A stretch of DNA of 64,000 nucleotides. Source: Enterococcus plantarum (GTDB lineage: Bacteria > Bacillota > Bacilli > Lactobacillales > Enterococcaceae). The notes beneath the pieces were generated by a model, which was not told the origin of the DNA, did no database searches, and saw nothing but the letters and a program-made list of their open reading frames with translations. This document shows, in pieces, positions 34,103-42,553 of this stretch (position 1 is its first letter; every line of letters begins with the position of its first letter). The stretch spans positions 62,001 to 126,000 of the forward strand of contig NZ_MIKA01000023.1 in the NCBI RefSeq assembly GCF_001730295.1, written 5' to 3'. A program made the translations under genes and the position numbers.

Positions 34103-36748
34103 TTATTTTGCTTCATACCAAGTTTTGCCCCAACTGCTGTCTGTCAGCAATGGTACATGTAAAGCAACAGCATTTTCCATTACATCTTTAACTAATGCGT
34201 TTAGTTTTTCTAATTCAGATTCTGGCACTTCAAAAACAAGTTCATCATGTACTTGTAGTAACATTGTTGCTTGCATGTTTTCTTCCTTTAGCCGTGCTTG
34301 CATGTTGATCATCGCTATTTTCAAAATATCTGCAGCACTTCCTTGGATTGGTGTATTGATTGCAGTTCGTTCCGCAAAAGAGCGCAGATTAAAATTACGT
34401 GAATTGATATCTGGCAAATAACGGCGGCGGTTGTAAAGTGTTTCTACAAATCCTTTATCTTTTGCATCACGAACGATATCTTCCATGTATTTTTTAACCC
34501 CAGGATATTTCTCAAAATAAGTATCAATATATTCTTGCGCTTGTTTTCTAGTAATGCCCAAGTTTTGTGACAAACCATAATCACTGATACCATAAACAAT
34601 CCCAAAATTTACAGCTTTTGCTTGACGACGCATATTCGGTGTCACATCTTCAGGTTTTTCAATACCAAATACACGCATGGCTGTGCTTGAGTGGATATCT
34701 TGGCCTTCAATAAATGCTTCTTTCAAATGTTGATCATCTGAAATATGAGCTAAAACACGTAACTCAATTTGAGAGTAATCTGAAGAAAAAATCATCCAGT
34801 CTTTTTCTCTTGGCACAAAGGCTTGACGGATTTTCCGTCCTTCTTCTAAACGAATCGGAATATTTTGTAAGTTAGGATCCACTGAGCTTAGACGACCCGT
34901 TTGAGTCAATGTTTGCACATATCGTGTATGAATTTTATCGTCTGGCTGAATCACTTTTAGCAATCCTTCAACATAGGTCGATTGAATTTTGGCAATTTGA
35001 CGGTAAACTAAAATGTCTTCTACGATCGGAGCTTGTTCTTTCAATTGCTCTAATACGTCCACAGCAGTTGAATAGCCCGTCTTTGTTTTTTTAATAACAG
35101 GTAATCCCATTTTTTCAAATAAAATCACGCCTAATTGTTTTGGCGAATTCAAATTGAACTCTTCGCCAGCTTCCGCATATATTTTTTGTTCGATTTCACG
35201 TAATCGATCTGAAAATTCAATTCGCATTTCTTTTAATCGATTCGCATCCACACGAATACCTGTAATTTCCATATCGCCTAAAATTTTCGAAAGTGGTAAT
35301 TCCATTTTATAGAATAGATCTGCTTGATTCTTTTCTACTAATTCTGCATCTAGTTTTTCAGATAGAAAATGAATGGCATTGACTTTTCGTGCAAGATGGC
35401 TGAAAAAAGCTTCATCATCTTCTGGCAAGCCTTTTTTCGCTCCTTTTCCATAAACGGATTCATCAGAATGGATATCTGTATACCCATAGTGCTGCGCTAC
35501 ACCCTCAATATCTGCGTTGTTATCATTTGTATCTAATAAATAAGCAGCTAATAAGACATCAAACGTAATGCCTTGAGGTTTCCCAACATATCGGTTAAGA
35601 GACACATAGGTGCGTTTTGCATCGTACACTATTTTTTTATGTTTTTCTGATAACAACCACTCAACAAATGGTTTGCTTTCAAACAGTTCTAAACTGTTTG
35701 TTGTGTAAACTTTTTTCTTGGTTCCCCACGCAACACCTACGATCGGTGAAGTATGGTAATTATCTTCCAACATTTCAACGTATAAGGCCATATCATCGGT
35801 AAACATTTCTTCTGTGAATGTATCTACCACATCAAAGTGAACATCTTCTAGCTCAACTACTTCTTCTTCAACATTCAATTTGCTTAGCATTTGTTTGAAT
35901 TCCATTTCTTTATAAAAAGGAATCAATTTTTCTAAGTCTTTTCCTTCATATTTAAGTTCATCAATCTCGATTTCAACTGGAGAGTCTACATTGATCGTTG
36001 CTAGGCGTTTGGACAGAAAGGCTTGTTCTTTATCGTTGATTAAATTTTCTTTCATCTTGCTTTGCTTCAAGCTGTCGATATTTTCGTACACACCTTCGAC
36101 TGAACCAAATTCTTTCAATAATTTGATTGCGGTCTTCTCACCAATTTTTGTTACCCCAGGGATATTATCTGAAGTATCTCCGGCTAGACCTTTCATGTCA
36201 ATGATTTGATTTGGCGTTAAACCATCGTATTTTTCAGCTACGTGTTCAGGTGTATAGGATTCTAGATCACTAACACCTTTGATCGTAATATCCACTTTGA
36301 CAGAGTCTGTCGCTAATTGTGTTAAATCTCGATCTCCAGACAACACAACAACATCAAATTCGTCTTTTGGAACTTTAGTAGCAAGCGTTCCAATGATATC
36401 ATCTGCTTCATAATTATCTAACTCATAATATTTAACACCTAAACCAGTCAGTAATTCACGAATGTAAGGCATTTGTTCTTTAAATTCTCCTGGTGTTTTC
36501 GAACGGCCTGCTTTGTATTCGGGGTAAAATTCGGTTCTAAAGGTTGTTTTTCCTGCATCGAAAGCGACTAATACATGTGTTGGATTTTCTTTGGTCATAA
36601 CGTTTTCAAACATATTGTTAAACGCATAGACAGCATTTGTGTGTAACCCATTTTTATTTTTAAAACGTTCTAAGGAATTGTGTAAAGCAAAAAACGCTCG
36701 AAAGGCTACACTGTTTCCATCAACTAATAGTAATTTCTTTTTTGTCAT
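34103..36748 (-). CDS. polA: DNA polymerase I
   Basis: An 881-residue repair and Okazaki-fragment polymerase. The 5' nuclease domain occupies residues 1-300 (LLLVDGNSVAFRAFFAL, VLSGDRDLTQL, DMKGLAGDTSDNIPGV). The middle domain (about 310-490) lacks a clear DxE exonuclease I motif (YVEMLEDNYHTS), so proofreading is probably absent, as in other Firmicutes. The polymerase domain shows DYSQIELRVLAHIS (motif A), RRQAKAVNFGIVYGISDYGL (motif B) and LLQVHDELVFEVP (motif C). The start is the ATG at 36748 after GAGGAGAAAAAAG; an upstream in-frame start adds eight residues without a ribosome binding site. Confidence 0.96.
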   Translation of the reverse strand: MTKKKLLLVDGNSVAFRAFFALHNSLERFKNKNGLHTNAVYAFNNMFENVMTKENPTHVLVAFDAGKTTFRTEFYPEYKAGRSKTPGEFKEQMPYIRELLTGLGVKYYELDNYEADDIIGTLATKVPKDEFDVVVLSGDRDLTQLATDSVKVDITIKGVSDLESYTPEHVAEKYDGLTPNQIIDMKGLAGDTSDNIPGVTKIGEKTAIKLLKEFGSVEGVYENIDSLKQSKMKENLINDKEQAFLSKRLATINVDSPVEIEIDELKYEGKDLEKLIPFYKEMEFKQMLSKLNVEEEVVELEDVHFDVVDTFTEEMFTDDMALYVEMLEDNYHTSPIVGVAWGTKKKVYTTNSLELFESKPFVEWLLSEKHKKIVYDAKRTYVSLNRYVGKPQGITFDVLLAAYLLDTNDNNADIEGVAQHYGYTDIHSDESVYGKGAKKGLPEDDEAFFSHLARKVNAIHFLSEKLDAELVEKNQADLFYKMELPLSKILGDMEITGIRVDANRLKEMRIEFSDRLREIEQKIYAEAGEEFNLNSPKQLGVILFEKMGLPVIKKTKTGYSTAVDVLEQLKEQAPIVEDILVYRQIAKIQSTYVEGLLKVIQPDDKIHTRYVQTLTQTGRLSSVDPNLQNIPIRLEEGRKIRQAFVPREKDWMIFSSDYSQIELRVLAHISDDQHLKEAFIEGQDIHSSTAMRVFGIEKPEDVTPNMRRQAKAVNFGIVYGISDYGLSQNLGITRKQAQEYIDTYFEKYPGVKKYMEDIVRDAKDKGFVETLYNRRRYLPDINSRNFNLRSFAERTAINTPIQGSAADILKIAMINMQARLKEENMQATMLLQVHDELVFEVPESELEKLNALVKDVMENAVALHVPLLTDSSWGKTWYEAK

Positions 36749-37408
36749 CTTTTTTCTCCTCATCTTCAGCAAACTGGTTTCCTTCTTATTCTAACAAAAA
36801 TCCGTCAACTTTGCAGTAGGAAGGAACTAAAGTTCGCAAAGCTTCATTGAAAACAAATAAGACCCGCTCTGCACACTCAGAGCGGATCAATAGGAGTTCA
36901 CACAAATGAAATTGATTGCCTTTAACAATTGTCTTTCTTTTATGTTTTTATAGTACAAGGAAATTGTGAATATTGTGTGAACGAATAATTGTCAAAATGT
37001 AATTTTTTTCAGGATGATAATTGATTTTCAGTTTATATTAGCTAAACATCTAAACCTTCCTAAGACCATTTTGAAGCTTAGATACATTATTGTACACTTC
37101 TACTTTTCTATCCAAATAACAAATGTTGATTTTTAGTGTATTGACTTATAGAAGGTATTCATTTATTTGGGGATCATCATTAAGAAGCATTGTATCTATT
37201 TTATTATGATGCTGGAACACAATACTAAGAGTTCACCTCTTAACCTCAACAAATCCGAAGAAACAGTAAGAGCAGATGAAGCGGCTCACAATCGTTTTGT
37301 CCTGATAAGATGCAAAGAGTTAATGTACTCGTTTAGAAGAGTTGAAAAAAATTGATTTTGTTTCAATCTTCATTTGTTTTTCTTTAAGGAAGTGCGAACT
37401 TTTACTAT
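36749..37408. other. Long intergenic region between polA and the surface protein gene
   Basis: About 660 bases with little recognisable content. A hairpin GACCCGCTCTG/CAGAGCGGATC (36861-36889) is followed on the minus strand by TTATTTGTTTTC and could be a terminator or attenuator upstream of polA. A 15-codon frame at 36906-36953 (plus) with AGGAG nine bases upstream, and a 62-codon TTG-started frame at 37167-37355, were seen but not called. The rest is AT-rich without clear promoters. Confidence 0.45.
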
Positions 37409-40400
37409 TTAGTAGAATTTATTTTGCTTAAAATTCAACCAAATTACACCTGAAAATACGATTATAAACAGACCTAGCCAAAGAATGATTTGAGATACTC
37501 TTTCTCCTGTACTTGGAAAAGCAGATTTTGGTCCAGGCACAATACTGCTCGTAACCGGTTTGAAACGAACTGTTTGTTGTTCATTTTTCAAATCGAAATG
37601 TTTGCCAATAATCTCATTTTTTGTTTCTAGTGTTTCTGTAAATACGATGCCATCATTGGAAAATTGCTTTCCGTCAACTTTAAATTCGAATTGCATAGTC
37701 ATCTCAGTTTTTTCAGCAATAAAGTTTTTTTGATCACCTATACCATTAATGATCGAACCATCTGACAGGCGATGCGCGGTTACTTTCACTGTATATTGAT
37801 TTCCTATAACTAGACCAGTGATTTTAGCTGATTCTATGATAATTACTTCAGAAGCTGCTTCGAAGATTTTTTCACCATACAAACCTTGAGCAATTGTAGT
37901 AATAGTAGGATCATTAAAATGAACGGTTTGGTCTTTATTATTTAGATCGTCATGGGTGGCAATAATTTCAGTATCATGACTTAGCGTTTCAGTAAAGACA
38001 ATGCCATCACCGCGTAATTCTCTACCTTCTAGCATAAAGTCGAATTCAACTGTTTTTTCTTTTTTATCTGCAGTAAATGTATATTCTTCATGAACTTTTT
38101 CATAAACTTCTCCTGTAGATAAACGATGCCCTTGAACTACAACAGTATATTCATTGCCAATAATCAAGTCTTTGATTTGAGCTGTTTCTTTTACTGATAC
38201 TTTTTGTAGTGGATCGAGCATTTGATTTTGTTCGTCACCAAAAGCTTTCGTTTTGATTTTAGGATCAGTAAAGGTAATCGTTTGCTTTTTGTTGGATAAA
38301 TCCTTATGCTCAGCGATTGTCTCCTTGTTGAATAATAAAGTTTCAGTAAAGACAATACTGTCACCAGCTAAATCTTTCCCGTCAAGAATAAAATCAAAGG
38401 ATTGTTCCATTTCCGTTTCAGTTGCCGTAAATACCAATTCCTCTTTTACTTTTTCATAAGGCTTGCCTGTCGATAAACGATAGCCTTGAACCGTTACTTT
38501 GTATTCGTCACCAATAATTAAATCAGTTAATACAGCTGTTTCTTTCACCGGTACTTTTGCATGAGGATCAAACAGTTGCAGCTCATTTTTGCCTTGTGCT
38601 TTAGTCACGATTTTCGGGTCAGTGAATTGAACCGTTTGTTCTTCATTTGATAAGTCTAAATGGATTGCCATCTCTTCGCTTTCGTAGAAAAGTCTTTCTG
38701 TAAAGACGATGCCGTTTCCTTGAAGTTCTTTTCCATCCAATTCAAATTCAAAAGTCATTTCCATATTTGGATTAGTCGCGATAAATGTTTTTGTTAAAGA
38801 GGCATTCTCATAGGCTGTTTCATCGCTCAATTTATATCCTTGAACGGTTGTTGTATATTTGTGACCTGCAACTAAATCAGTAAAAGTTACAGTTTCGTTT
38901 ACCGTTACTTTTTTCAGTGGATTAAATAATTGGCAACCATCCTCTCCTTGTGCTTTGGTTTCAATTTTTGGATCATTGACTTTGATTGTTTGGCCAGAGT
39001 CATTGATTTCTTCATGTTTTGCGACTTCTTTTTTGCTGACAGTATCATAGATATACTCATAAAATACAAGTGATCTGCCGCGGTATTTATGTCCATCAAC
39101 CTTTACCTTGACTACATGAGAGCCTTCATATGCAAGCGGAATAAATGAACCTGTGAACGTTTCTAATACTTCAGCCGTTGCTTGATCGATAATTCTTGTT
39201 GCATAAAGATAGGTTCTACCAGTAAAAAGCCATTTGTACTGTATCGTATCTTCCAACTCGAGTTCTTTTGTTGGATCAACAAATTTTTCACCGTTTTTGC
39301 CTGTTGCTGTGGTATTGATAATTGGATGTTTCGGCTCGTTATCTACATCTACAATCAATAGCTGACCATCATTTTCTGGCGTTACTTTGAAAGCATAATC
39401 ATTTTCATTTGGTAAAAATCCATGTAGCGGTTCTAGTTCTTTAAAGATATATCCATCTTTATTATAGATTAAGCTTTCAATATTAATTTCGCCGTTTTCA
39501 TCAGTTTTAAACTCATCAATTTGAACTTTAGTTACACCTGTAACTTTGTATAATGCAAACGGAACTCCTTTTAACGGTCTATTGGCATCTTTTTCTCGTT
39601 TGATCAGTTTGATTGGCTGACGTGCCCAACGGTTAATGAATTGTTTGGTGATCAATTGATTAACCTCTACTATTGCTTTTTGCGGTGTACTATCGATAAC
39701 TCTACCATCTGGTGCTTTAATTTCAGTTATCGTTACTTCTGTTCCCATTAAGATATCATCAAGTCGAGCAATTCCATCTTGATCAGTCACGCGCTCTTCA
39801 ACAATTCCCGAATGCTCAAACCTGAATGTAGCATCTGTTAATGGAAGTCCTTCTTCGTCTATCTTGCGAGCAGCTATAGAACCAGTTTTGATAATATTTA
39901 CGCGTATTTTGGCTTGAGTTGATTCTAACTCACCAGCTGTTACCATCGTTTGTTTTCCTTCCATAACCCAGAAGTACTGAGCACCAGAATTGGGAGCATC
40001 TCTTTGAAAGTTAATCTCTCCATTGTTCGAAACTGCTGAAGGAGTGATTCTTAATGTATTCCCTTGCTTACTGATACTTGTATTTGTTCCGTTATTTACT
40101 TCACGATAGTGCGTAAATACTCCTCTACTATCATTGATTTCTAGCGTTTCACCAGCAATGATTGTAAATTCTTGTCCATCAAATGATGGTTTTGTTCGAT
40201 GATTGTTTGCATTTGCATCAATTTGAGCTTTATATGCTGCATAATTAGTTAAATCACTTTGAACGGTATATCCTAAAGATTCCCAAACATAAAATTGGGT
40301 AGCAATATAAAATTCGTTAGAATCCGCTCCATTAGAGCCAAAATTAACAATACTATTGACTAGTTTTTTTTGAGATTCAGAAATAAAGCCAACAGATGGA

Positions 40401-41062
40401 TGTGGAACGTAGCCCTCTCCTTCATTAAATGGAACACCGGGCTGTACACAATAAGCTATTTTTCCATCAATTCTAAATTTTTCTATTTTTGAAACTTTGA
40501 TAAGCCACGTATCACCTAATCGAACTGAATAATTCATTGGTATTAATTCCATTGAACCGACTGCATACGTTTGATAAAACGGAATATCGATTACGTTACC
40601 TTTATCATTTGTTACATATATTTTTGCTGTTGGATTTGAATTTACGTAATCACCGTACATATACTGTGCTAATGAAATTATTTCCTCATCGCTCAACCCC
40701 TGTACATCATATGGGTCTATTCTCGAAGCCAACTCTTTCGCTGAACGCTGATCTGTTGATTCTTTTGTCATTTTATTTTCATTCTCAATTTCTATATTGT
40801 CTGTTTCTAATTCTACAGAAGAATCCGTCGATTGATCAAACGACGCTGAACTATCTTCCGAACTATCTTCCGAACTATTTTCTAACGGTTCATTCTCTCT
40901 TGATTCTACTGTTTCTACATTTGGTCGCTGTTCAATTTTTTCACTTACAGAAGTCTCATTTTCTGCATATGCAACAACTGGTTGTAACATAGGCAAAAAA
41001 TTCGATGTTAAGGTAAATAAAAGAGCCAAGTAGGTCATTATTTTTTTTAGTTTTAGTTTCAT
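37409..41062 (-). CDS. Sortase-anchored surface protein with thioester, Cna-B-like and VaFE (T-Q ester) domains
   Basis: A 1217-residue surface protein. A signal peptide (1-33, cut near AYA) and a Ser/Glu-rich stalk (about 35-105) precede a thioester domain at about 115-380, with the likely bond partners Cys205 in AYCVQPGVP and Gln256 in ATQFYVW. Two Cna-B/SpaA-like folds follow (about 385-475 and 480-575), then five VaFE/T-Q ester repeats of about 122 residues (579-1185). Each repeat has an ATG/AQG-type opening, V...VTFTDL, GY.LS, DG..L.G..IVFTE and 'QTv.F.DP'. The C-terminus is FPSTG (1182-1186), a hydrophobic helix and a basic tail: a sortase signal with F for L. Thioester domains bind host surfaces covalently (family knowledge). 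GAGGGG precedes the ATG. Confidence 0.9.
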   Translation of the reverse strand: MKLKLKKIMTYLALLFTLTSNFLPMLQPVVAYAENETSVSEKIEQRPNVETVESRENEPLENSSEDSSEDSSASFDQSTDSSVELETDNIEIENENKMTKESTDQRSAKELASRIDPYDVQGLSDEEIISLAQYMYGDYVNSNPTAKIYVTNDKGNVIDIPFYQTYAVGSMELIPMNYSVRLGDTWLIKVSKIEKFRIDGKIAYCVQPGVPFNEGEGYVPHPSVGFISESQKKLVNSIVNFGSNGADSNEFYIATQFYVWESLGYTVQSDLTNYAAYKAQIDANANNHRTKPSFDGQEFTIIAGETLEINDSRGVFTHYREVNNGTNTSISKQGNTLRITPSAVSNNGEINFQRDAPNSGAQYFWVMEGKQTMVTAGELESTQAKIRVNIIKTGSIAARKIDEEGLPLTDATFRFEHSGIVEERVTDQDGIARLDDILMGTEVTITEIKAPDGRVIDSTPQKAIVEVNQLITKQFINRWARQPIKLIKREKDANRPLKGVPFALYKVTGVTKVQIDEFKTDENGEINIESLIYNKDGYIFKELEPLHGFLPNENDYAFKVTPENDGQLLIVDVDNEPKHPIINTTATGKNGEKFVDPTKELELEDTIQYKWLFTGRTYLYATRIIDQATAEVLETFTGSFIPLAYEGSHVVKVKVDGHKYRGRSLVFYEYIYDTVSKKEVAKHEEINDSGQTIKVNDPKIETKAQGEDGCQLFNPLKKVTVNETVTFTDLVAGHKYTTTVQGYKLSDETAYENASLTKTFIATNPNMEMTFEFELDGKELQGNGIVFTERLFYESEEMAIHLDLSNEEQTVQFTDPKIVTKAQGKNELQLFDPHAKVPVKETAVLTDLIIGDEYKVTVQGYRLSTGKPYEKVKEELVFTATETEMEQSFDFILDGKDLAGDSIVFTETLLFNKETIAEHKDLSNKKQTITFTDPKIKTKAFGDEQNQMLDPLQKVSVKETAQIKDLIIGNEYTVVVQGHRLSTGEVYEKVHEEYTFTADKKEKTVEFDFMLEGRELRGDGIVFTETLSHDTEIIATHDDLNNKDQTVHFNDPTITTIAQGLYGEKIFEAASEVIIIESAKITGLVIGNQYTVKVTAHRLSDGSIINGIGDQKNFIAEKTEMTMQFEFKVDGKQFSNDGIVFTETLETKNEIIGKHFDLKNEQQTVRFKPVTSSIVPGPKSAFPSTGERVSQIILWLGLFIIVFSGVIWLNFKQNKFY

Positions 41063-41107
41063 TGTTTTCCCCTCACTGAATCATTTTCTGTTATTTTGAT
41101 TACTCTC

Positions 41108-41134
41108 TCAAACAGGTGGTGAACGGATAGTCAT
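41108..41134 (-). CDS. Possible 8-residue leader peptide upstream of the surface protein gene
   Basis: On the minus strand an excellent ribosome binding site (AAAAAGGAGGA, 41141-41151 region) lies six bases before an ATG that opens a frame of eight codons, MTIRSPPV, then TGA. The frame ends 45 bases before the surface protein ATG and begins just after an intrinsic terminator. The quality of the ribosome binding site is the only evidence. A Pro-Pro pair near the end would slow ribosomes, so a role in leader-peptide control is possible but not shown. Confidence 0.35.
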   Translation of the reverse strand: MTIRSPPV

Positions 41135-41158
41135 CGCTATTCCTCCTTTTTGGGTACA

Positions 41159-41189
41159 AAAAAAGACGACATTAATAGTCGTCTTGCTC
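41159..41189 (-). terminator. Terminator upstream of the surface protein gene
   Basis: AAGACGAC pairs with GTCGTCTT around TATTAAT on the minus strand, followed by TTTTTTT. It either ends the preceding small genes or attenuates read-through into the leader and surface protein gene. Confidence 0.8.
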
Positions 41190-41194
41190 AAGCT

Positions 41195-41428
41195 TTATTC
41201 CATTATTGTTCGTTTGTCATCAAAATAATTCTTTAACTTTTGCAGCACAAATACACTTTTTTCATAAAACTCGTGTCCAAACGTGAAGTTTATAGCAATC
41301 GTAACTTCAAACTCTATGAGAGTGGAATACTTAAAAAAGTCTCTCAATGATACAGCAATACCTTTTTCGGTTCTAATCTTTCGCCCTAAGCTGTACTGAT
41401 AACGAAAGCGGTGGACCCACCGGATATT
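41195..41428 (-). pseudogene. Open frame without a conventional start, 13 bases after the 124-residue gene
   Basis: On the minus strand 77 sense codons run from just after an in-frame stop near 41429 to a TAA at 41195-41197. The translation has a protein-like composition: RDFFKYSTLIEFEVTIA, then FTFGHEFYEKSVFVLQ. It has no ATG or GTG near its start; the first conventional candidate is a TTG at 41347, giving 50 residues with no well-placed ribosome binding site. It ends six bases before a strong terminator, where a gene would be expected to end. It could be the 3' part of a decayed gene, a frameshifted continuation of the 124-residue gene, or chance. Confidence 0.3.
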
Positions 41429-41440
41429 TTAATGTTATTA

Positions 41441-41815
41441 TTATTGGTTGAATCGATATGTTTTTCCATGTATTTTCAATTTTTGATTATAAGCTAACCG
41501 CTGACAAATTTCTTTATAGGCCTCACCCCTGCCCGTGAACTTCAATGCCGCGCCTCGATGTGGTCTTTTGCCAATCATTGTCTTCTTATGGTCAAATACC
41601 AACTGAATTTCTTGATAAATATCCTTTAAATCAACTGAATCAAATCCTTTATACTGTTTCCCTAGTTGTCCTTCTTCAAAATACATGATACGTCGTTCTA
41701 TACTTTTTTCCTTTTTCTTGATATACCAATCTTCTGAACGATTAAACAACTTGACATATTTTGCGTAGGTCAGAATATCTTCCTTTGCTATTTTTACTGT
41801 ATCTTTTCTTCCCAT
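41441..41815 (-). CDS. Hypothetical protein, 124 residues
   Basis: A basic, soluble protein with no signal peptide, membrane segment or motif I recognise. It is rich in Lys, Arg and Tyr, with KAEDIL-like helices near the start and GKRPHRGAALKFTGRGEAYK in the C-terminal third, which could contact nucleic acid. The ATG has GTGGGGGTT upstream at a suitable distance, and a hairpin with a T-run lies about 65 bases upstream. It precedes the startless open frame at 41195-41428 and the surface protein gene on the same strand. Its position between the Rgg-like regulator and the adhesin marks this as accessory DNA. Confidence 0.55.
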   Translation of the reverse strand: MGRKDTVKIAKEDILTYAKYVKLFNRSEDWYIKKKEKSIERRIMYFEEGQLGKQYKGFDSVDLKDIYQEIQLVFDHKKTMIGKRPHRGAALKFTGRGEAYKEICQRLAYNQKLKIHGKTYRFNQ

Positions 41816-41878
41816 AATGCAACCCCCACTTTCTATTTATTAAAATGACAGTAAAGGTTAAAAAGAAGAAGCTAACCC

Positions 41879-41927
41879 AAAAAGGCTAGGGCACGCCACT
41901 ATTTTTAGTGTAACGCGCCCTAGCCTA
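41879..41927 (-). terminator. Strong hairpin upstream of the 124-residue gene
   Basis: GGCTAGGGC (minus strand, 41917-41925) pairs perfectly with GCCCTAGCC (41884-41892), with an inner TTACACTAAAAATAGTGG stem; TTTTT follows. It looks like a terminator for a short minus-strand transcript, or an attenuator for the gene at 41441-41815. Confidence 0.7.
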
Positions 41928-42042
41928 AATAAACACACAAACAAAAAACAAGTATGAACAAAACGGAATTTAATTCTTACTATACACAGAAAAAAATAAA
42001 ATTTACTTCTATTTTACTCTGTTAATAATGTAAAAACTTTGC

Positions 42043-42190
42043 TATACTCTAGATTGTGGCTTGCTTCAGTAAGCTACAGGGGTGCATTCCACGTAAAACA
42101 GTCCAAAGCTGTCTTATGGTGGACTAGTATTATGCTGACCTGGGCCTGAGAAACCCGGAGAGTGATACTAGTGCATCTCTATTTTTTTAT
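42043..42190 (+). ncRNA. Structured RNA with a three-way junction, class not recognised
   Basis: A TATACT -10 box lies at 42043-42048, and transcription would start near 42055. Predicted stems: a 5' hairpin GGCTTGC/GTAAGCT; P1 GGGGTGCA (42079-42086) with TGCATCTC (42172-42179); P2 CCAC/GTGG with inner ACAG/CTGT (42089-42122); P3 CTAGTAT (42124-42130) with ATACTAG (42165-42171) and inner CTGGG/CCCGG. P1 is followed by TATTTTTTTA, so it can act as the terminator stem. No frame with a ribosome binding site is present. The GC content of the stems stands out from very AT-rich flanks. The next plus-strand gene (Rgg-like) begins about 360 bases later. Confidence 0.6.
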
Positions 42191-42553
42191 ATTAGCTTCT
42201 TCTTCTTAAACTTCAATACCACTTAAAATTACCATGATTTTAAAAATAAAACAACCATTTTTTAATTTTTTGTCTATCAATTTGGCAATTTAAATTAAAT
42301 TACTAATACAAATTAAGCTATTTAGCCACTTTCTTTATTATTTTTCTATTTGTGTTTTCTTACCTTTTAATTATAGTTTCACAAGACCAGAATTACCACT
42401 AGCTGACGAGAAAAGAGCTTTTTTTAGATAAATTAACTAATAAAATTGAAAAATTCTATAAATTAGAGCAATTAATGAACAACTAACATTAATTTTTTTT
42501 AATGGGTCATTTACAATCTTTTCTTGTAATCTATAATAAAGGAGAATAATAAG

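Noticed and set aside
36906-36953. 15-codon hydrophobic peptide frame (MKLIAFNNCLSFMFL) with AGGAG upstream
   Set aside because: No promoter or terminator on that strand supports transcription, and the hairpin before it has its T-run on the other strand; left as unproven.
37167-37355. 62-codon plus-strand frame beginning at TTG
   Set aside because: No ribosome binding site, no recognisable similarity, and it lies in an otherwise featureless AT-rich gap.
42055-42190. TPP riboswitch or hammerhead ribozyme
   Set aside because: GGGGTGC and CTGAGA occur, but the second TPP core (CTGATCTGGATAATGCCAGC-like) is absent, and the hammerhead CTGATGA core is missing.
42234-42293. 19-codon hydrophobic peptide as an SHP for the Rgg-like regulator
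   Set aside because: No ribosome binding site and not a typical SHP sequence.
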